A stretch of DNA of 64,000 nt. It comes from Phycisphaerae bacterium. Lineage in GTDB: Bacteria > Planctomycetota > Phycisphaerae > Sedimentisphaerales > Anaerobacaceae. Below the pieces are notes generated by a model. That model ran no database searches, was not told the origin of the DNA, and worked only from the letters and a program-made list of their open reading frames with translations. The stretch is from the NCBI GenBank assembly GCA_016782865.1, contig JADHXR010000005.1, positions 1 to 64,000 on the forward strand, read 5' to 3'. Shown piece by piece: positions 8,214 to 14,719 of this stretch; positions within the stretch are counted from its first letter, which is position 1; every line of letters begins with the position of its first letter. The translations under genes and the position numbers were made by a program.

Positions 8214-8387
8214 ATGGGTGAACTCAAGGATCGAATAATACGTCTTATTGAGCAAAATGCAGCCAGGAAGGCATCTGACCTATCGGGCGAGTACGTTCAG
8301 GCGAAATCCGAGGAAAAAGAGGCCATACAAGCCGGTATAGACACCGAGAGGTGGCTTGCTGAGAGCTGCCGGGAATGCCTGGGATAA
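8214..8387 (+). CDS. Small helical protein, 57 aa
   Basis: The frame has a TATA box, GGTGAT Shine-Dalgarno (5-base gap) and ATG in textbook archaeal spacing. The product is charged and helical (MGELKDRIIRLIEQNAAR...) with two cysteines near the C-terminus (SCREC). It is divergent from the ATPase operon, a place often used by small regulators, but no HTH is evident. Function unknown. Confidence 0.6.
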   Translation: MGELKDRIIRLIEQNAARKASDLSGEYVQAKSEEKEAIQAGIDTERWLAESCRECLG

Positions 8388-8400
8388 TGACAGTCCATTA

Positions 8401-8511
8401 TCAATCTCTGCAGCTCATTTCACATACCCCGGACCGAGGGTCAAAGTACCAGCATTCTGAACAGTCTTTAATGCATCCGGGTATGTCTTCTTCTATGACT
8501 ATTTCAGTCAT
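8401..8511 (-). CDS. Small cysteine-rich protein, 36 aa
   Basis: ATG at 8511 overlaps the stop codon of 8504-8845, with GGAGGT 8 bases upstream, a coupled start. Five cysteines in 36 residues (C13, C17, C20, C30, C34) suggest a mini zinc ribbon. Too short for family recognition. Confidence 0.45.
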   Translation of the reverse strand: MTEIVIEEDIPGCIKDCSECWYFDPRSGVCEMSCRD

Positions 8512-8845
8512 TTAAGATACCTCCGAGAAGCCCCTTCTGCTCCTGTAATTTGGCCTTGATCTCCTGCATGAATTGGCTATCCCAGTTCTCGATACAGAAC
8601 ATAATCAGCCGCTCCTTGAGTAGGGAGTTATTCTCTGCTTTTCTTTGTTCCTTTGGCGTGTCACCTTTGGAAAAATACACATCCAGCTCCTCAGTTCCCT
8701 CGTCAGTCTCTTCCCACACTTCCCAGTTATTGCGGTTGCAAAGGGCTAAGGTCTGCCCGTCACTGTCGGTGTAGTTCACATAGAACTTCCTGCCGGCATG
8801 CAGGATTGTCCAGTCCCTCGATATTTGATTCATTTGCAATTGCAT
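8504..8845 (-). CDS. Unknown protein, 113 aa
   Basis: GGAGGG precedes the ATG at 8845. The N-terminal half looks like a small beta domain (DWTILHAGRKFYVNYTDSDG...) and the C-terminal half is helical and charged. No family recognised. It lies in a run of small minus-strand genes ending with the coupled 36-aa gene. Confidence 0.6.
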   Translation of the reverse strand: MQLQMNQISRDWTILHAGRKFYVNYTDSDGQTLALCNRNNWEVWEETDEGTEELDVYFSKGDTPKEQRKAENNSLLKERLIMFCIENWDSQFMQEIKAKLQEQKGLLGGILND

Positions 8846-8869
8846 TTTCGACCCTCCGACCGAGATGTC

Positions 8870-9160
8870 CTATTGCGTAAACGACGGCACAATCCAGTCC
8901 ATACACTGCATGCACCGAAGCGTCTGCTGCTCAAATGCCTTTGAGATGATAACAGCCATCCCGCATTCGCCGCACCAGACAATACCGGTCCGCCTGCACA
9001 TAAGCCGGCCCTGCTCGCTGTCAAAATCGACAAAGCTGTGTTGGTTCTCAATATCTCTGAACTGCCCCAGCAGTAAATCGGCGAAATACCTCGCCGGCCC
9101 ATATTGAACTACCGGCAGCACCCTTGGTCCTTCAACGACCTGTTGTCTTGCTCCTGTCAT
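8870..9160 (-). CDS. Unknown protein with C-terminal cysteine pairs, 96 aa
   Basis: Start chosen at 9160 (MTGARQQVVEG), since AGGTGAT lies 5 bases upstream. The C-terminal 45 residues have MCRRTG, CGEC and CMQC, consistent with a zinc ribbon. N-terminal half has no recognisable motif. Confidence 0.6.
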   Translation of the reverse strand: MTGARQQVVEGPRVLPVVQYGPARYFADLLLGQFRDIENQHSFVDFDSEQGRLMCRRTGIVWCGECGMAVIISKAFEQQTLRCMQCMDWIVPSFTQ

Positions 9161-9199
9161 TCTTATCACCTTCGCATAGAATACTGTCATAGAAACGTG

Positions 9200-9421
9200 T
9201 CAGATTTCCCTGCAAGGCTTACAAATACCCCCCACAATCTCCAAATTTTGCTCACAAACTCTTTGGTCGGTATTACAGCAAAAGCAATAATGGCTTGGCA
9301 AATCCCTGCATTCATCGCACATATCTTCATCTTTGAGTTCAACTCCCTTTTCTGCGGCCTCTTTGTATTTGGCCAGACACTCATCGCAAAGTGGATTAAC
9401 CTCATCTGCACTTAAGCACAT
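9200..9421 (-). CDS. Cysteine-rich zinc-binding-type protein, 73 aa
   Basis: About twelve cysteines in 73 residues, arranged as repeated CxxC pairs (CDEC, CDEC, CFCC, CKPC). GGAGGGG precedes the ATG at 9421, and an 11-bp leader hairpin lies just upstream. Probably structural zinc sites; partner unknown. Confidence 0.6.
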   Translation of the reverse strand: MCLSADEVNPLCDECLAKYKEAAEKGVELKDEDMCDECRDLPSHYCFCCNTDQRVCEQNLEIVGGICKPCREI

Positions 9422-9442
9422 CTTTACCCCTCCGGGCCATTC

Positions 9443-9474
9443 AAAGTGGCTCCACGAAGTATCGGAGCCACTTT
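9443..9474 (-). promoter_or_regulatory. Hairpin between DUF932 gene and gene 9200-9421
   Basis: Perfect 11-bp inverted repeat (AAAGTGGCTCC arms) with a 10-base loop. It could serve as terminator of the DUF932 gene ending at 9487 or as leader hairpin of the next gene; there is no U-run after it, and its position 9 bases before the Shine-Dalgarno matches the other leader hairpins. Confidence 0.55.
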
Positions 9475-9486
9475 TTGTGAGCTAAT

Positions 9487-10344
9487 TCAGTTCGCCTTCT
9501 TTTCTTCAACCCTAACCAGCTCCTCTGTCAATTGTGCAATCGGCGTTTTCAATATCTTCTGTGCCTTGTTCTGCAGCCATGTGTCGATTTGAGGCCTCAA
9601 TCTACTGCCGGCGCTGCTGACGTAGTTTGTCACGGCATTGTAGAAATTCCACCGGGTCACACGCCCGTCCTCGCTCGACTTGATTCTGGATAGAATCTCC
9701 TTGACGTGATAGTTCTTCTTGAACAACCCCTTGGTCAAGAGTCTCAGGGCCTGCCACTCGACGCTATCTTTCATTGCGATACTGACCATGGTCGCCAGCT
9801 TATCGTCGCCGGTGATGATGTCCTTTATCATCTTGTCGATAAGCCCTTCCACGGTTATCTTCAACTCTTCCGTATACTTAATCCTTTTGGGCTTTACGAT
9901 GTCGTTTACAATCATGCCGTTTGAGCACGCCAACCTCGTGACCCGGGCGGCTATCACAAGGCCCGCTACCTGGCTGTAATCCGAGACCACCCTGATACCC
10001 GTGGTAAAGCTCTCTCCGACCTGCGTCAATTCCATCTTCGATTCCGGGAAGTCGAAATCAACCTGTATGCCGTGCCTGGACTTCTTCAACTGTGCCTGCG
10101 CCGTGATGTTCAGGCTCGACAGCGCCTCTATGAGACACTCGGTGGCGTACCTGTGTTGAATGACCATATAGCTCTTGGGAGCTATGCAGGCCAACTCGTT
10201 CCTATCGACGTTCCATATACCCATGTGCCTTTTGCTCAGATAATCCTCGCCGTCCTGGACGATATGGACATCTCGCATCTGAGCCCTGTCAAAACCCATA
10301 CCCAGGTTCTTCAACTCGGCCAAACCCATCTTTCCTTCAACCAT
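9487..10344 (-). CDS. DUF932-family plasmid/phage protein, 285 aa
   Basis: Start set at ATG 10344 (MVEGKMGLAEL), because CGGAGGTG lies 6 bases upstream; the longer frame would cross the leader hairpin. The middle contains the DUF932 signature region, with FTTGIRVVSDYSQVAGLVI and then ARVTRLACSNGMIV about residues 120-155. DUF932 proteins are frequent on plasmids, phages and integrative elements; their biochemical role is poorly known. Length is normal for the family. Confidence 0.8.
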   Translation of the reverse strand: MVEGKMGLAELKNLGMGFDRAQMRDVHIVQDGEDYLSKRHMGIWNVDRNELACIAPKSYMVIQHRYATECLIEALSSLNITAQAQLKKSRHGIQVDFDFPESKMELTQVGESFTTGIRVVSDYSQVAGLVIAARVTRLACSNGMIVNDIVKPKRIKYTEELKITVEGLIDKMIKDIITGDDKLATMVSIAMKDSVEWQALRLLTKGLFKKNYHVKEILSRIKSSEDGRVTRWNFYNAVTNYVSSAGSRLRPQIDTWLQNKAQKILKTPIAQLTEELVRVEEKKAN

Positions 10345-10379
10345 TCTTTTCACCTCCGAGCCAACCGCCTCCAGCGATA

Positions 10380-10409
10380 GGCCCTCTTCGTACCCAAAAG
10401 AAGAGGGCC
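10380..10409 (-). promoter_or_regulatory. Leader hairpin of DUF932 gene (type GCCCTCTT)
   Basis: 10-bp inverted repeat GGCCCTCTTC with a 10-base loop. The hairpin and the 35 bases after it up to the ATG closely match those before gene 11168-11458 (conserved AGGCG, TTGG, CGGAGGT), so the two leaders share ancestry. Confidence 0.65.
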
Positions 10410-10469
10410 GTCGAAAGAGACAAATCGTATCTCCTCGGGCATTATTCTTGTAAACCGCCGGAGGCAATC

Positions 10470-10700
10470 TCACCGAATGAATTTGTAGCCTTTTACGCTG
10501 TCGTAATTGCTCTGCCAAATATCTCTGTTCTCCTGCCGCCAGCCGCTCATTAAATTGGAGCCCACGAAGATGTAGTTTCTGCACTCGTCGCAGGCCACAT
10601 AATGGCCCCTGTCGATGTTGAACAACCGCGTCTTGTGGCCAAACCGGCATCTGACATCCGCGAAACAATCCCCGATGTCAAAGTTACCTAAGGCTTTCAT
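10470..10700 (-). CDS. Unknown protein with CxxC, 76 aa
   Basis: Start taken as ATG 10700 with GTGAT 4 bases before; a GTG at 10709 overlapping the previous stop (GTGA) is the alternative. The segment YVACDECRNYIFVGSN and an upstream Cys may form a small metal site. Coupled to the 44-aa gene upstream. Confidence 0.5.
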   Translation of the reverse strand: MKALGNFDIGDCFADVRCRFGHKTRLFNIDRGHYVACDECRNYIFVGSNLMSGWRQENRDIWQSNYDSVKGYKFIR

Positions 10701-10705
10701 CTCAA

Positions 10706-10840
10706 TCACAGCTTATCAAGGTCAATGACCACTCCCTGTTTGATGTAGATGACGTGTCTCCGGTGTAATTTCGTAAAGTCCTCCGGAAAGAACATCGCAT
10801 CCTTCACGGGCACCGCCGCGGTTTGCTTTTTCCTTGCCAT
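10706..10840 (-). CDS. Small basic protein, 44 aa
   Basis: ATG at 10840 preceded by CGGAGGTG. The basic N-terminus (MARKKQTAAVPVKDAMF) and hydrophobic C-terminus (VIYIKQGVVIDLDKL) are visible. Its stop overlaps or adjoins the next start. No family recognised. Confidence 0.5.
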   Translation of the reverse strand: MARKKQTAAVPVKDAMFFPEDFTKLHRRHVIYIKQGVVIDLDKL

Positions 10841-10863
10841 CTTCAGTGCACCTCCGAATCTCC

Positions 10864-11142
10864 CTACGCCCTCTGCCCGTCTTTGCCCACGTCTCTCAGA
10901 ACCCAGGCAAGGCTCTCTGAAGCGTATTCGGCGTTCCTTCTGCTGCCGAAGCCACGTTTGGCATCCAGGATATCATGGAACCTCCTCAGAATATCCGCTA
11001 TATCGGGCTTGCTTTTCAGGAAATCATGGAGCTGGCGAAACAACAAATAGCTGGACCTGGACCTGATGCGCCGGATTCTTCTGTCTTCCGGATTAGTGCC
11101 TCTTCCGGCAGGTTCGCAGACTACTCGTTTCGTTTCCATCAT
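10864..11142 (-). CDS. Basic helical protein, 92 aa
   Basis: GGAGGTG precedes the ATG at 11142 (a second ATG follows at once). The product is arginine-rich (EDRRIRRIRSRSSYLLFRQLHDFL) and helical, which suggests nucleic-acid binding. It lies downstream of 11168-11458 in the same direction with a 25-base gap. Confidence 0.6.
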   Translation of the reverse strand: MMETKRVVCEPAGRGTNPEDRRIRRIRSRSSYLLFRQLHDFLKSKPDIADILRRFHDILDAKRGFGSRRNAEYASESLAWVLRDVGKDGQRA

Positions 11143-11167
11143 GCTGCAACACCTCCAAAAGACTCCC

Positions 11168-11458
11168 TCACCTAAATACCTCGTCAACGCTATTGCCATT
11201 GCTGTTGCCGCTATCTTCGCCCTGCATCTCGATTATCTTCTCAAAGGCCTTTTGCAGGCAGTGTATCGCCAGCGGTATCTCATTGCGGCTAAATGACCCA
11301 CTCGATTGCCAATCACCGTTCCTAGCCTTGAATCTGCGCTGAACCGTTGCCTTCAATATCGTCACAGCTGCGCCTTTGACCTGCACCTGGTTCTCCCAAA
11401 GTGCCGATGAAACCTGGCCGGCCTTGAATTTCGCGACCGGCATTTGTTGTCCTGCCAT
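11168..11458 (-). CDS. Small conserved element protein, 96 aa
   Basis: The central pattern KFKAGQVSSALWENQVQ, then AVTILKATVQRRFKARNG and SFSRNEIPLAIHCLQKAFE, is a layout I have seen in small uncharacterised proteins from archaeal and bacterial genomes, a beta sheet followed by a helix that could bind single-stranded nucleic acid. That relation is from memory and unverified. CGGAGGT precedes the ATG at 11458. Confidence 0.65.
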   Translation of the reverse strand: MAGQQMPVAKFKAGQVSSALWENQVQVKGAAVTILKATVQRRFKARNGDWQSSGSFSRNEIPLAIHCLQKAFEKIIEMQGEDSGNSNGNSVDEVFR

Positions 11459-11489
11459 TTTTTCTTACCTCCGGACCAATCGCCTAAAG

Positions 11490-11529
11490 CGACAAGGCCC
11501 TCTTTTCGACGAAAAAAAGAGGGCTGTCG
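11490..11529 (-). promoter_or_regulatory. Leader hairpin of gene 11168-11458 (type GCCCTCTT)
   Basis: Inner 10-bp stem (GCCCTCTTTT, 11497-11506 with 11515-11524) and outer 5-bp stem (CGACA, 11490-11494 with 11525-11529) separated by a 2-base bulge. A TATA-like ATTTATATC lies at 11534-11542 on the minus strand. Related to the leader of the DUF932 gene. Confidence 0.6.
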
Positions 11530-11591
11530 TAAGATATAAATGTTGCTGATAAGTCTGATGGGGCCTGACATTCTCAGCACCTGCGTAGTCC

Positions 11592-12167
11592 TTACACCGA
11601 TGCCCATAATGTCTCGGCCTTCCGCTGGCGGCGCCGCTCACTGGCCTCCCACAGCTCGGCGATTTCTGTCCGCATCCTCCTCGCCCGCAGGTACAACCTT
11701 GCCAGAGCCCGCATGTCATTATTCTCGATGTGCTCAAGCTCGATGATGCCCATTCTCAGGTACTTCAGGACCAGATACTTTGCCCTGGTCTTAATCCTCT
11801 CATTCACGATGCCAAGCAGAATGAGCAAGTTCTTAAGCTGCTCTCTGACCTTGTCTGCCTTGTACCTGACCTTGTCGAACCCACCGCTGCAACGGTCAAA
11901 ATCAACCGTGCCGAATGCGCCCCAGTCAACACTGCCGTCCTGCTCAATGTTCGGCCTCATGGAACACCTACCGCCCGATACAGGCAACGCCAATACAGGG
12001 GCAAACTCTTGCCTCAAGACCTGCCGTTCCAGCTCATCAGGGCCAGCCAGCTCGCTGTCATCCAAGCCAGGAACACTGCCATACCTGTTCTTGCGTTCTC
12101 TTCTGAGCAACGCCGACTCAGCTATAACCACATCTCCACACGAAACCAATCTTTCCTGTTCATACAT
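11592..12167 (-). CDS. Unknown protein, 191 aa
   Basis: ATG at 12167 chosen; the GTG at 12176 overlaps the GGAGGTG ribosome site. The N-terminal part includes SVPGLDDSELAGPDELE and the C-terminal 90 residues are strongly helical and basic (KVREQLKNLLILLGIVNERIKTRAKYLVLKYL...). No family recognised. Its leader has a short hairpin and the long stem-loop of repeat 1 upstream. Confidence 0.6.
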   Translation of the reverse strand: MYEQERLVSCGDVVIAESALLRRERKNRYGSVPGLDDSELAGPDELERQVLRQEFAPVLALPVSGGRCSMRPNIEQDGSVDWGAFGTVDFDRCSGGFDKVRYKADKVREQLKNLLILLGIVNERIKTRAKYLVLKYLRMGIIELEHIENNDMRALARLYLRARRMRTEIAELWEASERRRQRKAETLWASV

Positions 12168-12180
12168 CTCAAACACCTCC

Positions 12181-12208
12181 GTCTTTTCGACATTTTGTTC
12201 GAAAAGAC
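12181..12208 (-). promoter_or_regulatory. Leader hairpin directly 5' of the Shine-Dalgarno of gene 11592-12167
   Basis: 10-bp inverted repeat GTCTTTTCGA with an 8-base loop, touching the GGAGGTG site with no gap. Nearly the same arms occur before gene 12579-12866. Confidence 0.65.
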
Positions 12209-12251
12209 AGAGTCAGGCAGAAACTGCCCAACCAAAGCGGAGGCCCTTTAA

Positions 12252-12310
12252 GCAGACCTCTCGATAAATCTTTCGGTTGAAGACCGAAAGATTTACGATA
12301 AGAGGTCTGC
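12252..12310. repeat. Long stem-loop repeat, copy 1
   Basis: Outer 10-bp stem GCAGACCTCT/AGAGGTCTGC, an internal CGA/CGATA loop, and an inner stem TAAATCTTTCGGT/ACCGAAAGATTTA. Conserved flanking sequence continues right for about 75 bases (to about 12388) and includes the final codons of the adjacent small gene. Two more copies follow at 12947 and 13412. Confidence 0.8.
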
Positions 12311-12361
12311 GTGGGCCGGAGCGCGCACCAACCGACGCAACTCTCGGGGGATCACGCCCCG

Positions 12362-12592
12362 CTACGACATGTCTGACCGAATCTGCTCTAACGGCTTCAG
12401 TCTTTCCACAGATGACTCAGCATCAACCATCGCAGATAGCTCCCTTTCAATATGCAACTGCTCCCACCGCGTCAGGCACTTCTTCGGCCCAAACCATCCC
12501 GTCAAGTCCTCTGCCGGGCCTCTATATCGAAAGGCCGAGTATTTCTTTGGAACAAAGCAACGGGAAATCAACCGCTCACTAAGCTTTCCCAT
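12362..12592 (-). CDS. Member of a small tandem gene family, 76 aa
   Basis: Start ATG 12592 overlaps the end of the DUF4326 gene by 14 bp with GGGGAGG just upstream. The C-terminal 45 residues (DLTGWFGPKKCLTRWEQL..., AESSVERL..., QIRSDMS) match the gene at 13075-13326 and the remnant at 13536-13733. Function unknown. The shared last codons are part of the DNA repeat that carries the long stem-loop. Confidence 0.6.
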   Translation of the reverse strand: MGKLSERLISRCFVPKKYSAFRYRGPAEDLTGWFGPKKCLTRWEQLHIERELSAMVDAESSVERLKPLEQIRSDMS

Positions 12593-12866
12593 CCTCCCCT
12601 GCCCCACACAACCGGCCATCAACCAGCTCAACCAAGACATCTCCATGACACGCCAAAGGCTTGCAGTAGCATCCAAGAACCTTATCTTTCAACTGGCCCA
12701 GACAACTCAGCAACTCATCATTCCTCAAAATCCGTTCTTTGTACTTCGTAATTACCTCTTCTCTGGAACCATCTCTGCCAATCACGAACCTGTTGCCCCA
12801 CTTGCTTCCTCTGCCAATATACACATCATATCCTTCTTTCCTTAAATTCACCACTTTTGTAACCAT
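12579..12866 (-). CDS. DUF4326-family protein, 95 aa
   Basis: The pattern VVNLRKEGYDVYIGRGSKWGN at the N-terminus and LGCYCKPLACHGDVLVELV near the C-terminus is typical of DUF4326, a small family found mainly in phages and plasmids; the Cys and His residues suggest a metal or catalytic site. The ATG at 12866 has CGGAGGCG upstream. The biochemical role is not established. Confidence 0.8.
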   Translation of the reverse strand: MVTKVVNLRKEGYDVYIGRGSKWGNRFVIGRDGSREEVITKYKERILRNDELLSCLGQLKDKVLGCYCKPLACHGDVLVELVDGRLCGAGEDGKA

Positions 12867-12878
12867 TCTTAACGCCTC

Positions 12879-12908
12879 CGTCTTTTCGATACACTTTTTG
12901 AAAAGACG
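12879..12908 (-). promoter_or_regulatory. Leader hairpin of DUF4326 gene
   Basis: 9-bp inverted repeat CGTCTTTTC/GAAAAGACG with a 12-base loop; its 3' arm overlaps the CGGAGGC ribosome site. An upstream GCCTCCG (12932-12938, minus strand) can pair over 7 bases with that CGGAGGC (12874-12880). Confidence 0.65.
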
Positions 12909-12946
12909 GGAGAGGCCTACGACAATACGAGCGGAGGCTTCAAACA

Positions 12947-13023
12947 GCAGACCTCTCGATAAATTTTTAGGCCGTAAGGCCGACCCGCCCGCGGCGGGGA
13001 AAAGTTTACGATAAGAGGTCTGC
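12947..13023. repeat. Long stem-loop repeat, copy 2
   Basis: Same outer 10-bp stem as copy 1. The inner part is longer, with TAAATTTTT opposite AAAAGTTTA and distal GC-rich stems (GGCCGTAAGGCC and CCCGCCCGCGGCGGGG). Conserved right flank runs to about 13100. Confidence 0.8.
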
Positions 13024-13074
13024 GGGGGCCGAAGCGTGCACCAGCCGGCGCGACTCTCAGGGAATCACACCCCG

Positions 13075-13326
13075 CTAGGACATGTCCGACCGAACCTGCC
13101 CCAATCGCAAAACAGTCGACTCAGCTTCGATTATCCCCTTCAACTCTCTTTCGATATACAACTGCTCATCCATGGTCAGACACTCATTCAATCCAAACCA
13201 TCCCATAAGGTCATCCACTGGTAGAATCTGGCCGAATTCGTCCGTAGGTAATCTGCCCTGATTACGAATCCAATCCACAATCCTTCTCAGTTTGTATACA
13301 TTTGTCAGAACTACTTCATGTCGCAT
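13075..13326 (-). CDS. Member of a small tandem gene family, 83 aa
   Basis: Full-length-looking member: N-terminal helix MRHEVVLTNVYKLRRIV, then DLMGWFGLNECLTMDEQL, and the common tail ending RSDMS. CTGGAG precedes the ATG at 13326. No known family. The upstream leader has three mutually complementary arms. Confidence 0.6.
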   Translation of the reverse strand: MRHEVVLTNVYKLRRIVDWIRNQGRLPTDEFGQILPVDDLMGWFGLNECLTMDEQLYIERELKGIIEAESTVLRLGQVRSDMS

Positions 13327-13341
13327 TTTAACAACTCCAGT

Positions 13342-13385
13342 TGAACCACTCTTTATGGTGGTTCACCCGTTCTTTGGTGAACCAC
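13342..13385 (-). promoter_or_regulatory. Three-arm leader with two exclusive hairpins
   Basis: On the minus strand GTGGTTCACC (13385-13376) pairs with nothing else but the middle arm 13358-13367 (10 bp), and the same middle arm pairs with GTGGTTCA at 13349-13342 (8 bp). The two hairpins cannot form together, which is attenuator-like. The last arm lies 4 bases before the CTGGAG ribosome site. Confidence 0.55.
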
Positions 13386-13411
13386 TACAGTCCAAGCGGA
13401 GCCCCCGAAGA

Positions 13412-13484
13412 GCAGACCTCTCGATAAACTTTTAGGCCGTGACGCCAACCCCGAAGGGGGAAAAGTTTACGATAAGAGGTCTGC
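13412..13484. repeat. Long stem-loop repeat, copy 3
   Basis: Outer stem identical to the other copies; inner stem TAAACTTTT/AAAAGTTTA differs from copy 1 by paired changes; distal CCCCGAAGGGG hairpin. Right flank is conserved to about 13560 and includes the end of the remnant gene. Confidence 0.8.
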
Positions 13485-13535
13485 GTGGGCCGGAGCGCGC
13501 ACCAGCCGCCGCAACTCTCAGGAAATCACACCCCG

Positions 13536-13733
13536 CTACGACATGCCCGACCGAATCTGCCCCAATCGCAAAACAGTTGACTCGGCTTCGATTAACGGCC
13601 GCCAACATATCACAGTACAGATTGACCGCCCCGGCAGCTGCTTCATGTGCTCAGCAAACAACAACAGCCACCGCGCCAAAAAACCTACTTCGATAGTCAG
13701 ACATTTCAATAAAACTCCATTTTGAGGAATCAA
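13536..13733 (-). pseudogene. Decayed copy of the small tandem gene family
   Basis: Only the last ~20 residues (IEAESTVLRLGQIRSGMS) match genes 13075-13326 and 12362-12592. The upstream part has no recognisable match in this frame and has no ribosome site or ATG start, so this is probably a truncated copy kept because its 3' end is part of the stem-loop repeat. Confidence 0.55.
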
Positions 13734-14320
13734 CTCTACAGAAAACTCTTATGTCAATATTCCACATGGCCACGGATCTTTAGCCTGAAAAAAGACCTTA
13801 TGCTCCATTAATAATTGCCACCAAGCTAGAAACTCCAACCGCTCAATATTACGCTATCATCAGACTCCGACGCCAACTGCCAAATCGCCAATACATAAAT
13901 CGAGCACGAAACCAAAACATGCACCTGTGAAAGAAACACATCTCAAAAATACCACCTAAAAGCATCAGTTAAATTAGGAACCAATGAAAAGAAAGAAGGA
14001 ACCAAACAAACAGTCAGTCAGTCGCGAGCTTGCGTCGCCTTTACGTTTGGTTCTTAAACCGGCCGGCGCCAAATAGAGTAACGTCAACAAACTCATTCTC
14101 ACTCTTTTGAAGAACCTCCAGACAAATTCAATTGATTAAAAGACCATCATTCATAATTAGACTACGCCTTCATTGCCCAACGTGAAGACCCAAATCCTTC
14201 AATATCTTCTCCCTCTATCCCCTTAATTTGAGCTTTACAGACAGAATCCTATATATAGTCGGATTAGTGTACGCCTCTTAATCCTATGCCGCATAAGAGA
14301 TTACGGCGATTTTCAAAATT
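13734..14320. other. AT-rich gene-free stretch left of the candidate origin
   Basis: No frame with a ribosome site is visible. The stretch is visibly AT-richer than its surroundings. It holds a 9-bp inverted repeat, GAACCAAAC (13999-14007) and GTTTGGTTC (14045-14053), enclosing a second small stem (GCGAGCTTGCGTCGC region), and a TATATATA-like run near 14251. Together with the iterons to its right it probably belongs to the replication origin. Confidence 0.5.
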
Positions 14321-14434
14321 AATTAGTAGACAATTCAGCTGCCTCCGAGCCCGAATTAGTAGACAATTCAGCGATCTGCGGCCTGAATTAATAGACAATT
14401 CAGCGGCCTTCACCCGAATTAGTAGACAATTCAG
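14321..14434. repeat. Four origin-type iterons with 31-32 bp spacing
   Basis: Copies at 14321-14338, 14353-14371, 14385-14403 and 14416-14434 share GAATTAGTAGACAATTCAG (third copy has AATAG; first lacks the leading G). Each is a partial dyad, GAATT...AATTC. Starts are 31-32 bases apart, about three helical turns, so bound proteins would lie on one face. They lie about 340 bases before the Orc1/Cdc6 start, the usual place for origin recognition boxes. Confidence 0.8.
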
Positions 14435-14571
14435 AAACCGCTATTTCCGGGAAAAACACACCCGGCACCAAGCCAAATATGAATTCAGTGTGGGAGTGCG
14501 TTTCCACTGCAACGGTTGTTAGTATAGTATAGGTATGTATTACTTTCTACTTACTACTACTACTCAAAGAC

Positions 14572-14595
14572 GACATTTATAAATCCTTATAAAGG
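14572..14595 (+). promoter_or_regulatory. Double TATA-like box upstream of orc1
   Basis: ACATTTATAAATCCTTATAA contains two TATA-like cores 11 bases apart. They could drive a longer orc1 transcript or an origin RNA, or simply be an easily melted segment next to the pyrimidine/TAC-rich run at 14536-14565. Confidence 0.35.
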
Positions 14596-14719
14596 GGACT
14601 TTGCAAAGAAGATTTCACCGGGCAGTGATAACAAAATCGAGGGCAAAAAAAACGAACACCCGCCAAGGGCATTTCTTACTTTCCATCGGAAGCACACTCC
14701 CCCTCTGGCTGATTTTCGA

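Noticed and set aside
9443-9474. Rho-independent terminator after DUF932
   Set aside because: The stem is perfect but no U-run follows on the minus strand and its position matches the leader hairpins; left as regulatory hairpin.
12252-13484. tRNA or box H/ACA guide RNA at the long stem-loops
   Set aside because: No cloverleaf or ACA/kink-turn pattern could be fitted; kept as unassigned structured repeats.
14321-14434. CRISPR array
   Set aside because: Repeats of 18-19 bases with 12-14-base gaps and only four copies; spacing, dyad symmetry and place before orc1 fit iterons instead, and no cas genes are present.
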